DNA of 6,414 nt, taken from assembly GCA_900556935.1 (NCBI GenBank), contig USQL01000112.1, positions 1 through 6,414 of the forward strand. The letters are read 5' to 3'. The notes under the pieces are model-generated. The model was not told the origin of the DNA. It was given only the letters and a program-made list of their open reading frames with translations, and made no database searches. Positions 5,130 through 6,414 of this stretch are shown piece by piece. The position numbers were made by a program, and so were the translations under genes. Numbering within the stretch: the first letter of the stretch is position 1; each line of letters opens with the position of its first letter. Source of the DNA: an uncultured Eubacteriales bacterium (GTDB taxonomy: Bacteria; Bacillota; Clostridia; Oscillospirales; Oscillospiraceae).

Positions 5130-6080
5130 TTAGAACTGTGCTACGTCCGGGTCCGCGGGCTGGGCACCGGTTTCTACGGAGATAGCCGTCAGAACGGGGC
5201 CCACGTCGCCCTTGTACAGGGGGTGCTTCTCGGCGCTTACCTTGGCTGTCACCGTCACCCAGGACCGGGACTCCAGAGAGCCGGAGCCGGAATAGCGGCA
5301 GGGAATGCCGCAGAACTGGATATCCTCCACGCAGCAGGTCATAACGAACCGGCCGGGGGCAAACATGCCGTTCTTATCCCGGCGAAGCATGGCAACCTGG
5401 CCCTTGAAACGGACGGTCTTGCCGTCGTATTTCTGGGGCTCCTCGGATACGTCCCGATACCACAGGGCGTAGTCCTCGTCCTTGATTTCGATGACGGGGG
5501 CGTTGATATCAAAGGGCAGCGGGTCCTCAATCTCGTCAAACTTGGTGGTACCGTCGGTGTAGTCGTAGAGAATGTCAATCCGGCGGTTGGCGGCCCGGGC
5601 CAGCTTGTGGAAGGGCATCACATCCTGGCCGGGGGTCATGCGGTTGAAGACCACCATCTGGGCACCCACCAGCTTGTCCATCACCAGGTTGCGCATGTTG
5701 GCGTTGTAGGTCATGAAGGTGGTAGCATCGGCAAACATGACCTCCTGGGCAATGGCCCAGGTCTGGGGGAAGCGCATATACAGGTCCCCCACCTGCTGCA
5801 TGCCGTTGAGCTCCGCAACCACCCGCTCGGCCTTGTATTTCTTTTGCAGGGCCTGGAGCTCTTCGGTGGTCACGGTCTGCTGGTCCAGCACCTCCAGGTA
5901 GACGTTCTTCTGGGGATAGGTGGAGAGGTCGTATTCCTCCTCCCCCTCCTCAAAAATCAGGACCAGAGTCCGCTCTCCGGCGTTAAACCGGGGGTCTTCC
6001 AGAGTTTCCTGGATAAACTTGGTTTTGCCGGAATCCAGGAAGCCTGTGAAGGCATAGACAGGAATCTGTTGAATGGCCAT
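5130..6080 (-). CDS. Divergent COG0523 (CobW-like) GTPase fused to a YcgQ/TIGR03943-like domain
   Basis: This protein has 316 residues. The N-terminal part (about 5-180) looks like a COG0523 P-loop metallochaperone domain. It has Walker A GFLDSGKT (13-20) after VYAFT, and VVAELNGM (87-94) at the place of the usual Walker B/Glu-switch block. The family's CxCC metal motif is missing and an acidic EEGEEEYD (44-51) lies in that part of the fold. The guanine-specificity NKxD is degraded to NRMT (146-149). Residues about 215-316 (YDGKTVRFKGQVA, then RFVMTCCVEDIQFCGIPC with Cys249, Cys250, Cys257 and Cys261) resemble the C-terminal domain of YcgQ/TIGR03943 proteins. Those proteins occur near COG0523 and permease genes. 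The role is probably metal, perhaps zinc, handling; this is inferred. The stop of the upstream COG0523 gene is two bases before its ATG and only a weak GGGGTG precedes it, so translation is probably coupled. Confidence 0.75.
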   Translation of the reverse strand: MAIQQIPVYAFTGFLDSGKTKFIQETLEDPRFNAGERTLVLIFEEGEEEYDLSTYPQKNVYLEVLDQQTVTTEELQALQKKYKAERVVAELNGMQQVGDLYMRFPQTWAIAQEVMFADATTFMTYNANMRNLVMDKLVGAQMVVFNRMTPGQDVMPFHKLARAANRRIDILYDYTDGTTKFDEIEDPLPFDINAPVIEIKDEDYALWYRDVSEEPQKYDGKTVRFKGQVAMLRRDKNGMFAPGRFVMTCCVEDIQFCGIPCRYSGSGSLESRSWVTVTAKVSAEKHPLYKGDVGPVLTAISVETGAQPADPDVAQF

Positions 6081-6082
6081 GC

Positions 6083-6414
6083 TTACACCCCAAACAGCTG
6101 GGCAATACCCTTTTCATCCAGCTTGGAGCCGATGACGCAGAGCTTACCGGTGACATCGGCGCTGCCGGAGCGGATGTTGGTCTCCTCGGGCACATAGTCA
6201 AAGTGAATCCAGCTGCCGTCTACCGCGGGCAGAATGCCCTTGGCCCGGAGGACCATGCCGTAGTCGCCGGAATCCAGGGCTTTGAGGGCCGTCTCGATGG
6301 TTTTCTTCTCGAACTTCCGGGCAGTCTCCACGCCCCAGGAGGTGAACACCTCATCGGCATGGTGATGATGGTGGTGGTCATGGCAGCCACAGGTGCAGTT
6401 CTCATCGTGCTCGT
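6083..6414 (-). CDS. CobW/COG0523-family GTP-binding protein, C-terminal part (partial)
   Basis: Only the last 109 residues are in the window; the N-terminal P-loop domain lies beyond base 6414. The visible part starts with a Cys/His-rich linker, CTCGCHDHHHHHH (6397-6359), followed by a CobW C-terminal domain. That domain contains FTSWGVET, then ALDSGDYGMVLRAKGIL, GSWIHFDYVPEE and GKLCVIGSKLDEKGIAQLFGV. His-rich linkers between the GTPase and CobW_C domains are typical of COG0523 metallochaperones such as zinc-related YciC/YjiA-type proteins. The adjacent CTCGC adds three Cys ligands. An internal GTG at 6349 should not be taken as the start, because the open frame and the family domain continue upstream. 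It is the first visible gene of a leftward operon with the fused COG0523 gene. Confidence 0.88.
   Translation of the reverse strand, partial: EHDENCTCGCHDHHHHHHADEVFTSWGVETARKFEKKTIETALKALDSGDYGMVLRAKGILPAVDGSWIHFDYVPEETNIRSGSADVTGKLCVIGSKLDEKGIAQLFGV

Noticed and set aside
5070..6197. 375-codon open frame on the plus strand opposite the COG0523 genes
   Set aside because: The translation is Gly/His/Leu/Val-rich without motifs and lies antisense to a protein with a P-loop and a conserved C-terminal domain.

Overview
The window looks like chromosomal DNA from a moderately GC-rich anaerobic Clostridia bacterium, most likely of the Oscillospiraceae (Flavonifractor/Oscillibacter-like). This rests on codon use, strong AGGAGG-type ribosome binding sites, the style of the large VanRS-like two-component system, and intergenic CATTGCGAACCA-type palindromes that I recall as common in these genomes. 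The genus is an inference.

Layout, left to right. (1) 1-106: the end of rplT (ribosomal protein L20), followed by a 17-bp-stem intrinsic terminator. (2) 198-1061 (+): an RluA-family 23S rRNA pseudouridine synthase with an N-terminal S4 domain, so translation functions sit together. (3) 1039-1716 (-): a HAD-superfamily phosphatase/phosphoglucomutase-like gene, convergent with and overlapping the synthase by 23 bp. (4) 1717-1936: a 220-bp AT-rich divergent control region with a plus-strand terminator, promoters for both directions, a perfect 18-bp palindrome and TTCTTA repeats. (5) 1937-4854 (+): a two-gene operon with an ATGA overlap, an OmpR-family response regulator and an unusually long 741-residue, six-TM histidine kinase. 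The kinase has a Trp-rich cationic segment made of 11-residue repeats. (6) 4855-5129: no gene, but a 258-bp element with perfect 15-bp terminal inverted repeats and at least six internal hairpins; it also forms the terminator of the leftward operon. (7) 6414-5130 (-): a tightly coupled pair of CobW/COG0523-type P-loop genes. The upstream one is cut by the window edge and carries a Cys/His-rich (six-His) metal-binding linker. The downstream one fuses a divergent COG0523-like GTPase domain to a YcgQ/TIGR03943-like C-terminal domain.

How they work together. rplT and the pseudouridine synthase belong to ribosome biogenesis. The regulator and kinase form one signalling unit whose signal is unknown. 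The two COG0523 genes look like a metal (probably zinc) handling unit. The most unusual points are the structured repeat at 4859-5116 and its apparent miniature version behind rplT, the 11-mer repeats in the kinase, and the COG0523-YcgQ-like fusion with degenerate GTPase motifs.
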